NCBI RefSeq assembly: GCF_001517975.1
Contig: NZ_KQ950182.1
Coordinates: forward strand, 1 to 64,000
Origin: Thermobifida cellulosilytica TB100
GTDB taxonomy: Bacteria > Actinomycetota > Actinomycetes > Streptosporangiales > Streptosporangiaceae
Direction of reading: 5' to 3'
Length of the DNA: 64,000 nt
Under the pieces are notes generated by a model. It did not search any database, had not been told where the DNA came from, and worked only from the letters and a program-made list of their open reading frames with translations. The number at the start of each line of letters is the position of its first letter. Within the stretch, counting starts at the first letter, position 1. The position numbers and the translations under genes were made by a program. Positions 23,302 through 32,477 of the stretch are shown here, piece by piece.

Positions 23302-25680
23302 ATGACCGCGACCGAGCACGTTCCCCGCCAGAGCCTCACCGCCGCCGAACTCCAGGAGGTCGACCGGTACTGGCGGGCCGCGAACTACCTGTCCGTCGGC
23401 CAGATCTACCTGATGGACAACCCGCTGCTGCGGGAGCCGCTCGCCCCCCGGCACGTCAAGCCGCGGCTGCTCGGCCACTGGGGCACCACGCCGGGCCTCG
23501 CCTTCGTCTACGCCCACCTCAACCACCAGGTCCGCCGCCGCGACACCGAGATGATGTGGATCGTCGGCCCCGGCCACGGCGGACCCGCGGCCGTCGCCAC
23601 GGCCTGGCTGGACGGCGTCTACTCCGAGGTCTACCCGGACGTCGGCCGGGACGCCGACGGCATGCGCACGCTGTTCCGCCAGTTCTCCTTCCCCGGCGGC
23701 GTGCCCAGCCACGCCGCCCCGGAGACGCCCGGCTCCGTCCACGAGGGCGGCGAGCTCGGCTACGCGCTGGCCCACGCCTTCGGCGCCGCCTTCGACAACC
23801 CCGACCTGGTGGTCGCCGCCGTGGTGGGCGACGGCGAGGCCGAGACCGGGGCGCTGGCCGGGAGCTGGCAGTCGGTCCGCTTCCTCAACCCGGTGCGCGA
23901 CGGCGCGGTCCTGCCGATCCTGCACCTCAACGGCTACAAGATCGCCGGGCCGACCGTACCGGCCCGCATCCCCGAGGAGGACCTGCTCGCCCAGTTGCGC
24001 GGCCACGGCTACGCACCGCACGTGGTCGCGGGCGACGACCCGGACACCGTCCACCAGGCGATGGCCGGGGCCCTCGCCTCCTGCCTGGAGCGCATCGACA
24101 CCATCCGGTTCCGCGCCCGGCACGGCGGCAGCGGCGTCGAGAACCTCCGCTGGCCCATGGTCGTCCTGCGCACCCCCAAGGGCTGGACCGGGCCTGCCAC
24201 CGTGGACGGGCAGCCGGTGGAGAACACCTGGCGCTCCCACCAGGTGCCGCTCGCCGCGGTCCGGGAGAACCCCGAGCACCTGCGCCTGCTGGAGGAGTGG
24301 CTGCGCAGCTACCGGCCCTGGGAGCTGTTCGACGAGGACGGCGCGCCCCGCCCGGAGACCACCGCCGTGGTGCCCCGCCCCGGGCGCCGCATCAGCGGCA
24401 GCCCGCACGCCAACGGCGGCCTGCTGCTGCGCAGCCTCCGCCTGCCCGACCCGCGCGACCACGCCGTGGAGGTGCCGCGCCCCGGCACGGAGAAGGCGGA
24501 GGCCACGCGGGTGCTCGGCGGCTACCTGCGCGACGTCGTCGCCGCCAACCCGCACAACTTCCGGATCATGGGCCCCGACGAGACCCAGTCCAACCGGCTC
24601 GGCGCGGTCTTCGAGGCCACCGACCGGGCCTGGACCGCCGCCCGGCTGCCCGTCGACCGGCAGCTCTCCCCTGACGGGCGGGTCATGGAGGTCCTCAACG
24701 AGCAGTTGTGCCAGGGCTGGCTGGAGGGCTACCTGCTGACCGGCAGGCACGGCCTGTTCAACTCCTACGAGGCGTTCATCCACATCGTGGACTCGATGGT
24801 CAACCAGCACGCCAAGTGGCTGAAGGTCTCCCGCGGCCTGTCCTGGAGGCGCCCGGTGGCCTCGCTGAACTACCTGCTCAGCTCGCACGTGTGGCGGCAG
24901 GACCACAACGGGTTCAGCCACCAGGACCCCGGTTTCGTCGACCACGTGGTCAACAAGAAGCCCGAGATCGTCCGGGTGTACCTGCCGCCGGACAGCAACA
25001 CCCTGCTGTCCGTCATGGACCACTGCCTGCGCTCGCGCGACTACGTCAACGTGGTCATCGCGGGCAAGCAGCCGCAGCTCAGCTACCTGCCCGCGGACGC
25101 GGCGGCCGCCCACTGCGCGCGCGGCGCGGGCGTGTGGGAGTGGGCGGGCAGCGAGGACGGCGCCGAGCCGGACGTGGTGCTGGCCTGCGCTGGGGACGTG
25201 CCCACCCTGGAGACGCTGGCCGCCGCCGACCTGCTCCGCCGCCACCTGCCGGAGCTGCGGGTGCGCGTGGTCAACGTGGTGGACCTGATGCGGCTGAGCA
25301 ACGAGGGCGAGCACCCGCACGCCATGACCGACCGCGAGTACGACACCCTGTTCACCCGGGACCGGCCGGTGGTCTTCGCGTTCCACGGCTACCCGTGGCT
25401 GATCCACCGGCTCACCTACCGCCGCGCCGGGCACGACAACCTGCACGTGCGCGGCTACCGGGAGGAGGGCACCACCACGACGCCGTTCGACATGGTGATG
25501 CTCAACGACCTGGACCGCTTCCACCTGGTGATGGACGTGGTCGACCGGGTGCCGGGGCTGGGCGTGCGCGCGGCCGGGCTGCGCCAGCACATGATGGACG
25601 AGCGGCTGCGCTGCCGCGCCCACACCCGCGAGTACGGTGAGGACCCGCCCGACATCCGCGACTGGGTATGGGAGTACTGA
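23302..25680 (+). CDS. xfp: phosphoketolase (xylulose-5-P/fructose-6-P)
   Basis: 792 residues, the normal family length. This TPP enzyme cleaves xylulose 5-phosphate (and often fructose 6-phosphate) with phosphate to acetyl phosphate and glyceraldehyde 3-phosphate or erythrose 4-phosphate. Family blocks seen are [63 protein letters not shown] (TPP binding), NGYKIAGPT and the C-terminal [17 protein letters not shown] with [18 protein letters not shown] lies 7 nt before the ATG. Acetate kinase follows with a TGATG overlap, so acetyl phosphate is turned into acetate and ATP by the same operon. Confidence 0.96.
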   Translation: MTATEHVPRQSLTAAELQEVDRYWRAANYLSVGQIYLMDNPLLREPLAPRHVKPRLLGHWGTTPGLAFVYAHLNHQVRRRDTEMMWIVGPGHGGPAAVATAWLDGVYSEVYPDVGRDADGMRTLFRQFSFPGGVPSHAAPETPGSVHEGGELGYALAHAFGAAFDNPDLVVAAVVGDGEAETGALAGSWQSVRFLNPVRDGAVLPILHLNGYKIAGPTVPARIPEEDLLAQLRGHGYAPHVVAGDDPDTVHQAMAGALASCLERIDTIRFRARHGGSGVENLRWPMVVLRTPKGWTGPATVDGQPVENTWRSHQVPLAAVRENPEHLRLLEEWLRSYRPWELFDEDGAPRPETTAVVPRPGRRISGSPHANGGLLLRSLRLPDPRDHAVEVPRPGTEKAEATRVLGGYLRDVVAANPHNFRIMGPDETQSNRLGAVFEATDRAWTAARLPVDRQLSPDGRVMEVLNEQLCQGWLEGYLLTGRHGLFNSYEAFIHIVDSMVNQHAKWLKVSRGLSWRRPVASLNYLLSSHVWRQDHNGFSHQDPGFVDHVVNKKPEIVRVYLPPDSNTLLSVMDHCLRSRDYVNVVIAGKQPQLSYLPADAAAAHCARGAGVWEWAGSEDGAEPDVVLACAGDVPTLETLAAADLLRRHLPELRVRVVNVVDLMRLSNEGEHPHAMTDREYDTLFTRDRPVVFAFHGYPWLIHRLTYRRAGHDNLHVRGYREEGTTTTPFDMVMLNDLDRFHLVMDVVDRVPGLGVRAAGLRQHMMDERLRCRAHTREYGEDPPDIRDWVWEY

Positions 25681-26765
25681 TGCGGGTCCTCGTGGTCAAC
25701 ACCGGGTCCACCAGCGTCAAGCTCCGGCTGCTCGACTCCGACGACACGCTGCTGGGCCGGTGCGACCTCGACGTGGTCGACGGCCGCCTGCCCGTCGACG
25801 AGCTGGCGGAGGCGCTGCGCGGCCTCGGCGCCTGCGACGCGGTGGGGCACCGGGTGGTGCACGGCGGCACGGCCTACCGGTCGGCGGTGCGCATCGACGA
25901 CCGGGTGTGCCGGAGGCTGCGGTCGCTGGTGGAGCTGGCGCCGCTGCACCAGCCGCAGGCGCTGGCCGCCGTCGACGCGCTGCGCCGCCTGCTGCCCGGG
26001 GTGCCGCAGGTGGCCTGCTTCGACACCACGTTCCACAGCACCCTGCCGGAGGTGGCGGCCACCTACCCGCTGCCCGCCGAGTGGCGGCGCCGGTTCACGC
26101 TGCGCCGCTACGGCTTCCACGGGCTGTCGCACGCCTACGCGGCGCGCCGCGCGGCCGAGCTGACCGGCGGCGACCCGGGCCGGACGGTCACCGCCCACCT
26201 GGGGGCGGGCGCGTCGCTGGCGGCGGTGAGCGACGGGCGCTGCGTGGCCACCACCATGGGGTTCACCCCGCTGGAGGGGCTGGTGATGGCGACCCGCGCG
26301 GGGGACGTGGACCCCGGGCTGGTGCTGTGGCTGCTGCGGGAGGGGCGCGTCACCTACGAGGAGCTGGACCACGGCCTCACCCACCGCAGCGGCCTGGCGG
26401 GACTGGCGGGCACCGCCGACATGCGGGAGGTGGTGGAGCGCGCCGGGGCGGGCGACGCCGCGGCGCGGCTGGCGCTGGACGTGTACGTGTACCGGCTGCG
26501 CGGCAAGGTCGCCGCGATGGCCGCGGCCCTGGACGGGCTGGACACCCTGGTGTTCACCGGGGGCGTGGGCGAGCACCAGCCCGCGGTGCGGTCGGGGGCC
26601 GCGGCCGGGCTCGGCTTCCTCGGCGTCCGCGTGGACGAGGCGGCCGACCGGGCCGCCGAGCCGGACGCGGAGCTGACCGCCGCGGGCTCGCGGGTGCGGG
26701 TGTTCGTGGTCGCCGCCCGCGAGGACCTCCAGATCGCCGGGGAGACCCGGGAGGCGCTGGCCTGA
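25680..26765 (+). CDS. ackA: acetate kinase
   Basis: 361 residues, slightly shorter than the usual 390-400. It converts acetyl phosphate and ADP to acetate and ATP. The ASKHA-fold motifs are present: VNTGSTSVKLRLL, GHRVVHGG, FDTTFHSTLP, RYGFHGLSH, TAHLGAGASLAAV, GFTPLEGLVM and DTLVFTGGVGEH. The ATG at 25680 shares its A with the phosphoketolase TGA (TGATG), giving strict coupling; an in-frame ATG at 25668 is also possible but would overlap more. Missing length appears to be in the middle and at the C-terminus, with catalytic segments intact. Confidence 0.95.
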   Translation: MRVLVVNTGSTSVKLRLLDSDDTLLGRCDLDVVDGRLPVDELAEALRGLGACDAVGHRVVHGGTAYRSAVRIDDRVCRRLRSLVELAPLHQPQALAAVDALRRLLPGVPQVACFDTTFHSTLPEVAATYPLPAEWRRRFTLRRYGFHGLSHAYAARRAAELTGGDPGRTVTAHLGAGASLAAVSDGRCVATTMGFTPLEGLVMATRAGDVDPGLVLWLLREGRVTYEELDHGLTHRSGLAGLAGTADMREVVERAGAGDAAARLALDVYVYRLRGKVAAMAAALDGLDTLVFTGGVGEHQPAVRSGAAAGLGFLGVRVDEAADRAAEPDAELTAAGSRVRVFVVAAREDLQIAGETREALA

Positions 26766-26850
26766 TCCGGCCGCCCCCACCCCCCACAGAACAGAATCCG
26801 GTTCGGTAATCTCTGGTCGTCGTTCCACCCCGCCCAGCGAGGACCGAGCC

Positions 26851-27624
26851 ATGAGCGAACCGGCGGAAGCCTTCTACCTGCCCCTCGGGGACGGCCGGTA
26901 CGAGCCGACCCGCGCCACCGAGAGCCCCTGGGACCCGCAGGCACAGCACGGCGGCCCGCCCACGGCGCTGCTGGGGCACCTCCTCGACGCCGCCGCCGGT
27001 CCCGGCATGCGCCTGGCCCGGATCTCCGCGGACTTCCTCGGCGCCATCCCGCGCCGCCCCTTCCGCGTCGAGGTGGCCGAGCTCCGGCCGGGGCGGCGGA
27101 TCGCCCTGTTCGAGGCGCGGATGGTCGTCGACGGCCGCCCGGCCGTGGTCGCCCGAGCCTGGGCGATCGGGACCGGGCCGACACCGCCGTCCTCCGGGCG
27201 GCGGATCGAGCCGCCCGCCCTGCCCGGCCCCGGCCAGGAGCTGGACCTGAGCGGCTGGGGCTACGGCGAGGCGGTCGAGTGGCGCTTCACCGGCGGCGGC
27301 AACGACGCCTCCGGCTCGGCCGACGTGTGGACCCGGGTCCGCATCCCGCTGGTCGCGGGCGAGAAGCTCACCGGCCTGGCCCGCACCCTGGTCGTCGCCG
27401 ACTCCGCCAACGGCCTGTCCGCGGCCCTGCCGATCGAGGAGTGGCTGTTCATCCCGCCGTCCATCACCGTCACCCTGGCCCGCTTCCCCGCGGCCGAGTG
27501 GGTGCACCTGGCCTGCCGCTCCCACCTGTCCGCCGACGGGATCGGCGTCTCCCACGCCACGCTGTGCGACCCCGACGGCCACCTGGGCGAGGTCAGCCAG
27601 CCGCTGCTGGTGCGGCCGCGCTGA
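26851..27624 (+). CDS. acyl-CoA thioesterase-like double-hotdog protein
   Basis: 257 residues of the TesB-like thioesterase family (PF13622 type). ESPWDPQAQHGGPPTALLGH contains the typical N-terminal turn, followed by ARISADFLGAIPRRPFRVEV of the first hotdog. The second hotdog begins near SADVWTRVRIPLV and ends with WVHLACRSHLSADGIGVSHA and GEVSQPLLVRPR. Such proteins hydrolyse acyl-CoA esters; the substrate is unknown. GAGGACCGAGCC lies before the ATG. It stands alone and ends in a strong terminator shared with the convergent flavin-oxidoreductase gene. Confidence 0.82.
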   Translation: MSEPAEAFYLPLGDGRYEPTRATESPWDPQAQHGGPPTALLGHLLDAAAGPGMRLARISADFLGAIPRRPFRVEVAELRPGRRIALFEARMVVDGRPAVVARAWAIGTGPTPPSSGRRIEPPALPGPGQELDLSGWGYGEAVEWRFTGGGNDASGSADVWTRVRIPLVAGEKLTGLARTLVVADSANGLSAALPIEEWLFIPPSITVTLARFPAAEWVHLACRSHLSADGIGVSHATLCDPDGHLGEVSQPLLVRPR

Positions 27625-27642
27625 GCGCGGCGCACACAGCAC

Positions 27643-27673
27643 GAGGGCCGCTCCCGTGTCCGGAGCGGCCCTC
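27643..27673. terminator. terminator between convergent thioesterase and LLM genes
   Basis: Perfect 12-bp stem GAGGGCCGCTCC/GGAGCGGCCCTC with a 7-nt loop, 18 bp after the thioesterase stop and 27 bp before the convergent gene end. Confidence 0.85.
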
Positions 27674-27700
27674 CCAATCCAGGAAAACCGAGGAGAGTGA

Positions 27701-28708
27701 TCAGCGAATCGCCGGGATGACCTCCTTGCCGAAACGCTCGATGCTGCGGCGGACGAGCTCCATCGGCATGCCCGGGAAGTTGAGGCGGACGATCAGGTGC
27801 GTCACGCCCAACGTGTCCCGGTGGTACAGGCATTCCTCGATCACGTCGTCGACGCCGCCGACGATGAACCGGTTGCGGGTCAGCTCCGCGAAGTTGCTGA
27901 TGTCCGCACCGCTGTTGCCGGGCACGTTGTTGCCCATGCCCCAACTGTAGTAGGCCTTGTACTTCGCGCCGATGTACGGCTCGGCCTCGCGCAGCGCGCT
28001 CTCCTTGTCGTCGCCGACGAAGAGCTCCACGCACTTGGCGAAACCGTTGTCGTTGGGCAGGCCGGCCTCTTCCCGGGTCTTCCGGTACAGGGCGACCTGG
28101 CGCTCCATCTCGCCCCACTCGGTCATCGACGTCGCGATCCAGGCGTCGCCCTGGAGGGCGGCCCGCTGGATCGCCTTGTCGGCGGTGGCACCGAACCAGA
28201 TCTGCGGACGGGGCTTCTGGAGCGGACGCGGACTGATGGTGACGTTGTCGAGGGTGAAGTGCTTGCCCTCGAACGACACGTTCTCCTCGGTCCACAGCCG
28301 CTTGAGGATCTCCACGCCCTCGACCAGGCGGCCCACCCGGTCCTTCTTGTTCAGTTGGAAGGCCTTGAACTCCTCGTCCCGGTAGCCCAGGCCCACGCCG
28401 AGGATGAGCTTGCCGCCGGTGATGATGTCCATCGTGGCGTACTGCTCGGCGACGTCGACCGGGTTGAGCAGCGGAAGCAGCAGCAGGTTGGTGCCCAGCC
28501 ACATGTCCCCGGCCTCCGCGGCCAGCCGCCCCAGGAGGGGGGTGGTCTGGAGGTACTGCTCGGGAGCGCTCAGGAAGTGCTGGCCCAGCCAGATGGCGTC
28601 GTAACCGTTGTCCCTGATGAGCCTGGTCTGCTCGACCATCCCCTGGAAGGCCGCGTAGATGTCCTGCTGGGGCCCGTACTGCGACCCGAGGAAGACCCCT
28701 ACATCCAT
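27701..28708 (-). CDS. LLM-class flavin-dependent oxidoreductase
   Basis: 335 residues, a luciferase-like TIM barrel that binds FMN or F420. Diagnostic segments are DNGYDAIWLGQHF, LGTNLLLLPLLNPVDVAEQ, YATMDIITGGKLILGVGLGY and QKPRPQIWFGATADKAIQRA. Some relatives oxygenate cyclic ureides (RutA opens uracil), and the two genes upstream encode a nitrilase-type amidase and a hydantoinase-type amidohydrolase, so a ring-opening or N-oxidation step is plausible. The gene is last of a three-gene minus-strand operon (26-bp spacing) read from the operator region at 31133-31157. The cofactor cannot be told from the sequence. Confidence 0.87.
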   Translation of the reverse strand: MDVGVFLGSQYGPQQDIYAAFQGMVEQTRLIRDNGYDAIWLGQHFLSAPEQYLQTTPLLGRLAAEAGDMWLGTNLLLLPLLNPVDVAEQYATMDIITGGKLILGVGLGYRDEEFKAFQLNKKDRVGRLVEGVEILKRLWTEENVSFEGKHFTLDNVTISPRPLQKPRPQIWFGATADKAIQRAALQGDAWIATSMTEWGEMERQVALYRKTREEAGLPNDNGFAKCVELFVGDDKESALREAEPYIGAKYKAYYSWGMGNNVPGNSGADISNFAELTRNRFIVGGVDDVIEECLYHRDTLGVTHLIVRLNFPGMPMELVRRSIERFGKEVIPAIR

Positions 28709-28734
28709 GTTCTTCTTCCTAACTGTGGAGGGGG

Positions 28735-29637
28735 TTACAGGACGCCGCGGGCGATGTCGTCGCTGAGCGTGCGGTACAGCTCGGGACGACGGTCACGGAA
28801 GAACGTGTAGCGGACTCCGTGCTTCTCGATCTCGTCCAGGTCCAGCTCGGCCTTGAGGATGTGCGGTCCCTCACCGGCCGGGGCGGCGGCCAGCTCCTCG
28901 CCCAGCGGGCTGATGATCCGGCTCGCGCCGAAGAAGTGCCGCGGACCCTCGGTGTGCTCCACACCGCCCTTGTTGGAGGCCACGACGAACAGGCCGTTCT
29001 GGATGGCGGCGGTGCGCAGCTCCCCGCCCCAGGAGTCGGCGCGGTTGGGGCCCCACGCGGCGACCGGGACGAACATGATCTTGGAGCCCTGGAGCGCGAG
29101 CACCCGCCACGCCTCGGGGAAGGAGCGCTCGTAGCAGATCAGGATGGAGATCTTGCCGTACTCGGTGTTGAAGGTGGCCAGGCCCGGCCCCTCCTTGAAG
29201 TAGTAGCGCTCGTTCAGGCCCGGGGAGTAGCTCCACTGGTCCGGGATGTGGTTCTTGCGGTACACCCGCACCTGGCGGCCGTCGGGCAGGTCGCCGGGGA
29301 TCAGCTCGCCGTCGCGGCCGATGACCGCGACACTGTTGTAGAACTCACCCTTGACCTCGCCCTTCTCGTAGAAGGGGAAGAGGACGTAGCTGTTGAGCTG
29401 CTTGGCCAGCTCCTGGAACCGCTTGACGGAGGGGCCGTCGATCGGCTCGGCGAGCTTGAAGTGCTCGGGGGAGTTGAAGCCGCAGAAGTACTGGGTGTTG
29501 GACAGCTCGCTGAACAGGACGAAGTCAGGAGAGTAGTCCTTGGTCGCCTCGGCGACCAGCGCCAGGTTCTCCTCGACGTTCTTCTCGGTGTCGGTGGTCG
29601 CGGGTCCGTTCTGGACCAGAAGCACTTTCGCCTTCAT
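28735..29637 (-). CDS. nitrilase-superfamily amidohydrolase (N-carbamoyl amidase-like)
   Basis: 300 residues. The catalytic triad is visible: Glu in FVLFSELSNTQYF, Lys in VYRKNHIPDQWSYSP and Cys in SILICYERSFPEAW. The YRKNHIPD and CYERSFPE versions are those of beta-ureidopropionase and N-carbamoyl-D-amino-acid amidohydrolase, which split N-carbamoyl amino acids to amino acid, CO2 and ammonia. This matches the hydantoinase-like gene 61 bp upstream: ring opening would give an N-carbamoyl product for this enzyme. There is no signal peptide, so it is cytoplasmic. Specificity is inferred from context. Confidence 0.88.
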   Translation of the reverse strand: MKAKVLLVQNGPATTDTEKNVEENLALVAEATKDYSPDFVLFSELSNTQYFCGFNSPEHFKLAEPIDGPSVKRFQELAKQLNSYVLFPFYEKGEVKGEFYNSVAVIGRDGELIPGDLPDGRQVRVYRKNHIPDQWSYSPGLNERYYFKEGPGLATFNTEYGKISILICYERSFPEAWRVLALQGSKIMFVPVAAWGPNRADSWGGELRTAAIQNGLFVVASNKGGVEHTEGPRHFFGASRIISPLGEELAAAPAGEGPHILKAELDLDEIEKHGVRYTFFRDRRPELYRTLSDDIARGVL

Positions 29638-29698
29638 CGGAGGGTGTCCCCGCTTTCTTGTCGTGTGTTGAGGAAGTGGGCGTGGGTGGTCCGTCGGG

Positions 29699-31057
29699 TC
29701 AGCGGGCGACGAAACGGCCGTTCGGCTCGCCGACGATCTCCCCGTTGAGGGCCACGGTCCGCCCGTGCGAGATCGTGCGCACCGGCCAGCCCTTGAGGGT
29801 CTGGCCGTCGAGGATGCTGTACTCCGCCGAGCTGCCCAGTGCCGCGTGGTCCACGACGCGCTCCGCGTCGAGGTCGCACAGCACGAGGTCGGCGTCGGCC
29901 CCCGGGCGCAGCGTCCCCTTGTTCGGCATGGAGAAGATCGACGCGGCGTTGCCGGAGAGGACCTGGGCGATGCGCTGGAGGCTCATGCCGCGCTTGTGGT
30001 GGCCCTCGGAGAGCAGGACGGGCAGCGTCGTCGCCATGCCGGGGAAGCCCGCCGCCGCCGACCAGATGTCGCTCTGCTTGCGGTCCAGCGGAACCGCGCA
30101 GTGGTCGGTGCCCACGGTGTCGATGTCGCCGGAGATCAGGCCCCGCCACATCGCCTCGACGTCGTCGGCGGTGCGAACGGGCGGGTTGATCTTGGCGAGG
30201 GAACCGACCGGGCTGTCGTAGGTGTGGGTGAGGTAGTGCGGGCAGGTTTCGATCCTGACCCGGCCCCCGGCCCTCTTCTCCTGCACCGCGGCCTCCAGGC
30301 TCTCCCGGGAGCCGATGTGCACGAGGTAGACGGTGGCGTCCGTCCGCCGGGCGAGGAAGGCGACCCGGTGGATGTTCTCCGCTTCGGCGAACGCGGGACG
30401 GGCGGCGGACCAGGCCCGTAGACCGGTGGCTCCGGACTCGCGTACCTGCCGCATCGTGCGGTTGACGATGTCGGTGTTCTCGGCGTGGACGCAGGCCACG
30501 CCGTTGTGCTCGCCGAGCAGCCGCAGGCCCTCCAGGAGGAGGCCGTCGTCGCACTCGTTCACCATGCCGACGGTGGCCCCGTCGGGACCCCGGTAGGCCA
30601 TGTAGAACTTGTGCGAGCTGACGCCCGCGGCCGCGTAGCGGGGGATCTCGTTGACCTGGGACTCCGCCAGCATGCCCAGGTGCAGCGCCACGTCGACCAC
30701 GGCCCGGCGGTTGATGGCCTCGACCAGTTCGGGAATCTCGTCGTAGGGTGCCGGCTCTGCGCCCTTGTACTGGCGGTAGAAGCTCATGACCGTGGTGACC
30801 CCGCCGAGTGCGGCGGAGCGGGTCTCCGTGGCCAGGTCCTCCTCGAAGGGCAGCGCGTACCCCAGGTGCGTGTGCGGGTCGATGACTCCCGGCATGACCA
30901 CCAGGCCGGTGGCGTCGATGGTCTCGTCCGCGTCGGGCCTCTCGTGCGGTGCCAGGACGGCGGCGATGCGACCGTCCTTGATGCCCAGGCCACCCCGCAG
31001 GGTGCCCCACTCCGGGTCGACGAGCAGTCCGCCCGTCACAGCAACGTCGAAGCGCAC
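29699..31057 (-). CDS. hydantoinase/dihydropyrimidinase-family amidohydrolase
   Basis: 452 residues from GTG 31057, with GAGAGAGGT just upstream. A cyclic-amidohydrolase TIM barrel: the metal ligands are in VIDPHTHLGYALPF, the carboxylated Lys is expected at SSHKFYMAY, and further His ligands in VHAEN and VYLVHIGS; the Asp region reads TVGTDHCAVP. These features match D-hydantoinase, dihydropyrimidinase and allantoinase, which open cyclic ureides and imides. The C-terminus shows DADLVLCDLD, the small beta-sandwich common to the family. It is the first gene of the minus-strand operon, next to the operator-bearing divergent region, and its product would feed the amidase gene downstream. Confidence 0.9.
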   Translation of the reverse strand: MRFDVAVTGGLLVDPEWGTLRGGLGIKDGRIAAVLAPHERPDADETIDATGLVVMPGVIDPHTHLGYALPFEEDLATETRSAALGGVTTVMSFYRQYKGAEPAPYDEIPELVEAINRRAVVDVALHLGMLAESQVNEIPRYAAAGVSSHKFYMAYRGPDGATVGMVNECDDGLLLEGLRLLGEHNGVACVHAENTDIVNRTMRQVRESGATGLRAWSAARPAFAEAENIHRVAFLARRTDATVYLVHIGSRESLEAAVQEKRAGGRVRIETCPHYLTHTYDSPVGSLAKINPPVRTADDVEAMWRGLISGDIDTVGTDHCAVPLDRKQSDIWSAAAGFPGMATTLPVLLSEGHHKRGMSLQRIAQVLSGNAASIFSMPNKGTLRPGADADLVLCDLDAERVVDHAALGSSAEYSILDGQTLKGWPVRTISHGRTVALNGEIVGEPNGRFVAR

Positions 31058-31132
31058 GAGACCTCTCTCCGTGGGATAGGGGGTTGACGGCGGGACACGG
31101 TGGCGACCGGTTGCCACCGGCCGACCCCAGTT

Positions 31133-31186
31133 GGTTCACTGACCGAACTGACAGTTCATTTTTGATGAGTGGGGGCTCCCTGTCAA
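31133..31186 (-). promoter_or_regulatory. promoter and operator of the amidohydrolase operon
   Basis: On the minus strand TTGACA (31181-31186), a 17-bp spacer and AAAAAT (31158-31163) form a good promoter. Overlapping or just downstream are GAACTGACAGTTC (31145-31157, a perfect dyad GAAC-N5-GTTC apart from its centre) and, on the plus strand, GGTTC-N7-GAAC (31133-31148), the same half-site pattern seen at six other sites in the island. Confidence 0.65.
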
Positions 31187-31459
31187 TGGAGCCTGCGTGC
31201 GCCCGGCTCGGGGGCGGGGTTCCGGACGGGCGTGTCAGAGGCCCTGAACTGCGGCGGGGTGCGGGATTTCCGGGCTTGCGGGAGGGCGGTCAGGGCGGGG
31301 CGGTGCCCCGGAAATCACATGCGCGGCGGAGCGTGTCGACTCGGGTGCGCAGAGTGTGCGACGGGGGTGCCGTGTTTGCGGAGCGTTGGGGTTCAACTGC
31401 GAAAACGTATGTCTGACCCCGTCTTTTGTTGCGTGCGCATGAACTTGGCTTGCTTCCTC

Positions 31460-31518
31460 TTGACATCGCGGGTACCGCTCGGGTCCACTATCCAAATCGA
31501 TGGTTCAGTGTTTGGACC
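31460..31518 (+). promoter_or_regulatory. promoter and operator of the crotonase/ABC operon
   Basis: TTGACA (31460-31465) and CACTAT (31486-31491) are followed, 10 bp on, by GGTTC-N7-GGACC (31502-31518). The same CACTAT or TACTAT-N10-GGTTY-N7-GRACC layout occurs at 39699-39731 and 50515-50547. A repressor bound here would block the start of transcription. Confidence 0.65.
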
Positions 31519-31540
31519 AAGACGTGAGATGGGAGCGAGT

Positions 31541-32356
31541 GTGGCCTACGAAGACATCCGACTGGAACGCGACGGCCAGGTGGCCGTGCTGACCCTGGCC
31601 CGTCCGAAGGCCCTGAACGCTCTGCGGGCTCAGACAGTCAACGAGCTGAACAGCGCCATCGATGAAATCGAGGCGGACGAGCAGATCAAGGTCGTCGTGC
31701 TGGCGGCGGAGGGCGAGCGCGCCTTCTCCTCCGGCGTGGACCTGGTGAACGACCCCGCCCCCAAGAACACCGTGGAGACGGACCGCATCGCGCAGCGCAA
31801 CGCGCGGATGATGGAGCGCCTCTGGTACCTGGACCGGGTGCTGATCACCTCGGTCAAGGGCGTCGCCCTGGCCGCCGGCTGCAACCTGGCCCTCATCGGC
31901 GACCTCACGGTCTGCGGTGAGTCGGCCTCCTTCGGCGAGCCCGAGATCCGGCACGGCACCCTCTCTCCGCTGCTGCTCCTTCCGTGGCTCACGCATTTCA
32001 AGGTGATGAACCACATGTACTTCACGGGCGACAGCGTGAGCGCGCAGGAGGCGTACCGCATCGGGCTGGTCAACAAGGTCGTCCCCGACGACCAGGTCGA
32101 CGAGGCGGCGATCCGCATGGCCAAGAGGATCGCCAACGCCCCGCTGCTGACCCTCCAGGCGGTCAAGCGCTCGGTCCGGATGATGTACGACACCCAGGGC
32201 TTCCGCGGTCTCCAGATGGGGCACCGGTTCGCCGACACCCTGGTGCTCGACTCCACCGGCGTGCCCGAGCGCGACCGGCTCCGCGAGATCCGTGCCGAGC
32301 ACGGACTGAAGGCGTTCCTCCAGGCGCGTGACACTCCCTACCGCGAGGACGCCTGA
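31541..32356 (+). CDS. enoyl-CoA hydratase/isomerase-family protein
   Basis: 271 residues from GTG 31541, with GGGAG 6 nt upstream; ATG 31529 is possible. A crotonase fold with LARPKALNALRAQTVNEL, the oxyanion-hole GERAFSSGVDL and KGVALAAGCNLALIGDL. The first catalytic Glu of true hydratases (GCE) is replaced by Asn (GCN), while the second Glu position (FGEPEIRHG) is kept, so the protein is more likely an isomerase, hydrolase or decarboxylase of the superfamily than a standard hydratase. It heads the plus-strand operon leading to the ABC importer and is controlled by the operator just upstream. Confidence 0.82.
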   Translation: MAYEDIRLERDGQVAVLTLARPKALNALRAQTVNELNSAIDEIEADEQIKVVVLAAEGERAFSSGVDLVNDPAPKNTVETDRIAQRNARMMERLWYLDRVLITSVKGVALAAGCNLALIGDLTVCGESASFGEPEIRHGTLSPLLLLPWLTHFKVMNHMYFTGDSVSAQEAYRIGLVNKVVPDDQVDEAAIRMAKRIANAPLLTLQAVKRSVRMMYDTQGFRGLQMGHRFADTLVLDSTGVPERDRLREIRAEHGLKAFLQARDTPYREDA

Positions 32357-32477
32357 CCCCACCGATCTCCAGTGGGCCGCCCGCACGGTCCGCTGGCCGG
32401 GCTGCCTCCTGACCTCTCGGGAGGTCGGCCGCCCATCCCTCCCACAACCCTGGCACCAAGGAAGGACAAACACCTCC

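Larger units (their letters stand above)
31058..31540. other. 483-bp divergent control region of the catabolic island
   Basis: This region lies between the amidohydrolase (minus) and crotonase (plus) genes. It contains two promoter/operator sets, described as separate features. The middle (31190-31440) shows no gene with a ribosome site, although long frames are open in this GC-rich stretch. Confidence 0.7.
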
